From Methanobacteriota archaeon (GTDB lineage Archaea; Thermoplasmatota; Thermoplasmata; RBG-16-68-12), in the NCBI GenBank assembly GCA_005878325.1, contig VBMR01000062.1, positions 1 through 7,720 of the forward strand: DNA of 7,720 bases, read 5' to 3'. A program made the position numbers and the translations under genes. Positions within the stretch are counted from its first letter, which is position 1; the number at the start of each line of letters is the position of its first letter. Below are positions 5,019 through 7,720 of this stretch, one piece after another. A model generated the notes under the pieces. That model searched no databases, had not been told where the DNA came from, and saw only the letters and a program-made list of their open reading frames with translations.

Positions 5019-6926
5019 GTGTATCGAGGGCCCCTCCTCGTCGCACTTCTCGTGGTGTGCCTGGCGGCCTTGGCCAGCGGTCTCGCCACAACGGCAGGCG
5101 ACCCGGGCGGCTCGGTGACGTCCGAGTCCTTGGCGGGTGCCCCGGTCGGCCCCATGGACGCCGACCTCTCGCTTACGATCATCGCGAACGTCTCCGTCGC
5201 GGACCCTGGCGACTCCGTGCTGCTCTACGCCACGGCCCGGAATCTGGGCAATGAGACGGCGACGAACGTGACTCTCGAGGCCCCCTTGGATTTGAATTCA
5301 ACGTACATCTGGTCTTTCCCCAACGCAACGTACGATCCACTCAACCGGACCCTTCGTTGGACCGTGGCGAGTCTCGCGGTAGGCGCCCGCACGGATATCT
5401 TCTGGACGACCCGCATCACGGTCGGAACCGCCGACAACACAACGATTCGGCATCCTTTCCGCGCCTCGTACGAGAACGCGTCCGGAGCACCGCTTCCGCC
5501 GGAAGAGGTCGTGACCACAGTCCGAGTGCGCTCCCCGGTGTTCGACCCTCAGATCCTGCCTCTCCCGGTCTCCGCAGAACGCGGGGCCCCCGTGGTCGCG
5601 AAACTCTACGCGAACAACACAGGATCGGCGACCGCCCTCCGAGCATGGTCCAACTGGACCTTGGGCGGACATTTCCGATTCGCGTACCTCGAGGAAGCCT
5701 TCCCCGTGACGAATGTGTCGGATGGTTTCCACGTCACGTTATCGAACCTGGCGCCCGGGCCCCACGCCCTCACCGCCCACCTTGTCGTGCTCCGCGGCCT
5801 TGACGACGGTCTCTCGATGGGCGTCCAGTCCCAATGGACGGCGACGGACGGAAACGGAAATCGGCTCGTCCCGTCGACGACCGGGACCTCAGTGGAACTC
5901 CTCGCCCCATCCTTCACCCTAGACATGAACACGTCGGCCCGCAGCGTGAACACATCGTCGCGGTTCGTCCTCACGGTGACGGTGCGCAACACGGGACGCG
6001 CGTCGGGGATCAGCTGGCTCAACACGACCCTCCCGTCGGGAGCGACCTTCGTCTCGGACAATGCGCCGTTCCCCCGTGTCAACCAAGGGAAACGATACTC
6101 TTGGACCCTCCCCTCGGTGTCCCCGGGCGGTGTGGTGGTCGTAGGAATCACCTTTGAATCGGGGTCCGATCCCCAGGTCGACAGCTTCGTGTTCACGCTC
6201 GAATTCACGGACGGCAAGGGAAGCCCCCCGAGGAGCGTACCGGGTCCACGGATCGATGTCGAATTCGTAGGAGGTCCGACCTCTTCTGCGCCCCCGACCC
6301 CGTCCGTTCCGGGCGAATGGCTCATCTGGGGCATTGTGGCCGCGGCGGCCGGAGGGCTTGCGGCCTCCTTCCTCTTGTGGCGGCAGCACCGCGCCTCGGA
6401 CCTGCAGGTCGAGGACGTGTTCGTCGCGGACATGGGCGGGCATCTCCTCGCCCACCGGTCCTCGGGTCTCGTGGCCTATGAGGACGAAGACATCTTGATT
6501 GGGATGTTCAAGGTCATTCAAGACTTCGTCCACGACTCCTTTGCGAGGGGCACCAACGACATGATGAAGTCCATGGAGTTCGGCGAACGCAAGATCATCA
6601 TCGAGCGAGGGAACTTTCACTTCATCTCCGTGGTCTACCGCGGGAGGGATCGAGGATCTCTCGCGGAGCGCGTCAAGAAGGTGTCGCGGCTCATCGACCA
6701 CCGCTTCGGCCAGGCCCTCGAGAACTGGTCGGGCGACCTCGACGAGCTACGGGGGCTGGCGACGCTCCTTCCCCAAGTGTGGAAGCACCAACCGCGTCCG
6801 CGGCCGCCCGCCCGGGTCGGTACCAACTCTCGATCTGCACCCTCCGACGTCGAGGGGTCCGATGCGAAGGCGGATGGTCCCGCTGACTCCGGCGGCAGCG
6901 GGGTGGCGGTCCAGCCGCCCAAGTGA
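5019..6926 (+). CDS. Single-pass membrane protein: DUF11-like ectodomain, TM helix, cytoplasmic roadblock/longin-like domain
   Basis: A 635-residue protein starting at GTG; a stop codon three codons upstream (5010) makes this the earliest possible start. Residues 1-23 form a signal peptide (LLVALLVVCLAALASG). The ectodomain holds about three beta-rich repeats of the DUF11/CARDB kind, near 48-145, 173-290 and 298-400, each with the NxGxATN- or RNTGRASG-like turn of these domains. Fourteen N-x-S/T sequons lie in it, consistent with a glycosylated archaeal surface protein. A Pro/Ser linker (SSAPPTPSVPGE) leads to a membrane helix at about 434-454, followed by Arg/His. Residues 461-589 form a compact alpha/beta domain starting VEDVFVADMGGHLLAHRS, with DEDILIGMFKVIQDFVHDSF and RKIIIERGNFHFISVVYRG. 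This resembles roadblock/LC7 or longin-type GTPase-regulator folds. The last 45 residues are a low-complexity Pro/Ser/Asp tail. I infer a surface sensor or adhesin that signals inward; the ligand and partner are unknown. Confidence 0.85.
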   Translation: MYRGPLLVALLVVCLAALASGLATTAGDPGGSVTSESLAGAPVGPMDADLSLTIIANVSVADPGDSVLLYATARNLGNETATNVTLEAPLDLNSTYIWSFPNATYDPLNRTLRWTVASLAVGARTDIFWTTRITVGTADNTTIRHPFRASYENASGAPLPPEEVVTTVRVRSPVFDPQILPLPVSAERGAPVVAKLYANNTGSATALRAWSNWTLGGHFRFAYLEEAFPVTNVSDGFHVTLSNLAPGPHALTAHLVVLRGLDDGLSMGVQSQWTATDGNGNRLVPSTTGTSVELLAPSFTLDMNTSARSVNTSSRFVLTVTVRNTGRASGISWLNTTLPSGATFVSDNAPFPRVNQGKRYSWTLPSVSPGGVVVVGITFESGSDPQVDSFVFTLEFTDGKGSPPRSVPGPRIDVEFVGGPTSSAPPTPSVPGEWLIWGIVAAAAGGLAASFLLWRQHRASDLQVEDVFVADMGGHLLAHRSSGLVAYEDEDILIGMFKVIQDFVHDSFARGTNDMMKSMEFGERKIIIERGNFHFISVVYRGRDRGSLAERVKKVSRLIDHRFGQALENWSGDLDELRGLATLLPQVWKHQPRPRPPARVGTNSRSAPSDVEGSDAKADGPADSGGSGVAVQPPK

Positions 6927-6964
6927 AGCCACGCCGACCGCAGACTCGTGGGCCGGTCACGGAT

Positions 6965-7720
6965 CTAACGGAACTCGCCCAAGCTCTTTTGACTGGAGGG
7001 ACCGCCCGCTTTCGACGGGAACTCGTACTCCATCATCCCCGCGAGGCGGCGGAACTCGTTCACGCTGCCGGGCCCGAAGCCTGCGTAGTGGTTGTTGAAG
7101 AACACGAGGGCGCCCTTGACCGAGTCGGAAGCCCCGTCGAGTTCCTTGTACCACTCCCGCATCTCCGCGGACTTGTCTTTCTGCGTCTCCTTGAACTCCG
7201 TGATCTCGCGGTCCCCGACCATCCGCAGGTACACGTAGTCGGCAGTCACATCGGAAGGGCTCTTCAGGTACTGGTTCTCCGTCCACACCATCGCGACGTT
7301 CCGATCCCGCAAGAGCGCGTAGACGTCGTCGCGGAACCACGACTTGTGGCGGAACTCAATCGCGTGCGGGTACTTCATCTCGAACGCCTTGACGAAGTCC
7401 TGCATGAGGGCCCAGTGGGAATCGAACTTGATCGACGGCGGCAGCTGGGCGACCAATGGCCCGCACTTCTCCTTCAGTTCCTTGGCCGATGCATAGAACC
7501 AGCCGAGGTTCTCCGCGACGCCCTTGAGCTTTCTCTCATGGGTGATCCGTCGCGGCATCTTCATCGTGAACAGGAACTTGGGTGGCGTGGACTTGTACCA
7601 TCCCTTCGTCGTCGCGGGGCCGGGGTTCCGATAGAACGACGAGTCCACCTCGACGGCGTCGAAGACGCTGGAATAGAGTTTCAGATAGTCCGACTTCGCC
7701 GTGTCCTTCGGATAGAAGCC
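6965..7720 (-). CDS. DUF72 (YecE-like) family protein (5' partial)
   Basis: 251 residues of a DUF72 protein (PF01904), a TIM-barrel family of unknown biochemical function. The frame stays open to the right edge of the window; the GTG at 7648 is internal, since the 24 codons upstream encode the conserved GFYPKDTAKSDYLKLYSSVF and then DAVEVDSSFYR. Only about 15-20 N-terminal residues, normally containing a GTSGW-like strand, should be missing. Further hallmarks are FLFTMKMPRRITHERKL, the GPLVAQLPPS segment, IEFRHKSWF, VAMVWTENQYLKS, ADYVYLRMVGDRE (often YxRxHG in relatives) and VFFNNHYAGFGPGSVNEFRR, where the NNH is the family signature. It is expected to be cytosolic. It is convergent with the preceding transmembrane-protein gene, with 38 bp between the stops and no clear terminator. 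Confidence 0.93.
   Translation of the reverse strand, partial: GFYPKDTAKSDYLKLYSSVFDAVEVDSSFYRNPGPATTKGWYKSTPPKFLFTMKMPRRITHERKLKGVAENLGWFYASAKELKEKCGPLVAQLPPSIKFDSHWALMQDFVKAFEMKYPHAIEFRHKSWFRDDVYALLRDRNVAMVWTENQYLKSPSDVTADYVYLRMVGDREITEFKETQKDKSAEMREWYKELDGASDSVKGALVFFNNHYAGFGPGSVNEFRRLAGMMEYEFPSKAGGPSSQKSLGEFR

Noticed and set aside
5606..6701. Minus-strand open frames of 260-275 residues opposite the transmembrane protein
   Set aside because: No domain character and typical antisense composition; the plus strand encodes a coherent signal peptide, repeats, membrane helix and cytoplasmic domain.
6936..6958. GACCG/CGGTC inverted repeat between the convergent transmembrane and DUF72 genes
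   Set aside because: Only 5 bp with a 13-nt loop and no T-tract; expected by chance in GC-rich DNA.

Overview
This window looks like a chromosomal segment of a high-GC archaeon, most likely a euryarchaeote of the Thermoplasmatota type. The evidence is indirect. AT-rich TATA-like boxes sit about 30 nt upstream of two start codons, as expected for leaderless archaeal transcripts. A Dpo4/DinB-type Y-family polymerase ends in a PCNA-interacting motif. A large N-glycosylation-rich secreted protein carries DUF11-like repeats. The lineage is an inference and no rRNA or other marker is present.

Layout, left to right. (1) Plus strand, 2-2155: the C-terminal two thirds of a PYROXD2/phytoene-desaturase-like FAD oxidoreductase (cut by the left edge), a Bcp-type peroxiredoxin with its own candidate promoter, and an HExxH metallopeptidase-like protein whose start overlaps the peroxiredoxin stop (ATGA). 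(2) 2257-2589, plus strand: a small two-helix membrane protein with a cytoplasmic or extracytoplasmic zinc ribbon, preceded by two small hairpins and a TATA-like box. (3) 2703-3779, minus strand: DNA polymerase IV; an AT-rich perfect palindrome lies between it and the convergent zinc-ribbon gene. (4) 3780-4001: a divergent intergenic region holding promoters. (5) 4002-4508, plus strand: a four-helix membrane protein of unknown function with visibly lower GC than its neighbours. (6) 4510-5007, minus strand: a VOC/glyoxalase-like protein, convergent with the previous gene with one base between. (7) 5019-6926, plus strand: a single-pass membrane protein with a glycosylated DUF11-like ectodomain and a cytoplasmic roadblock/longin-like domain. 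(8) 6965-7720, minus strand: an almost complete DUF72 protein, cut at its N-terminus by the right edge.

The genes do not form one pathway. The only clear operon-like unit is the peroxiredoxin plus the metallopeptidase, which suggests a link to oxidative or protein-quality stress. The most interesting gene is the 635-residue transmembrane protein at 5019-6926, whose architecture suggests transmission of a surface signal to an intracellular partner. I see no mobile element, CRISPR array, tRNA or rRNA, and no defence system.
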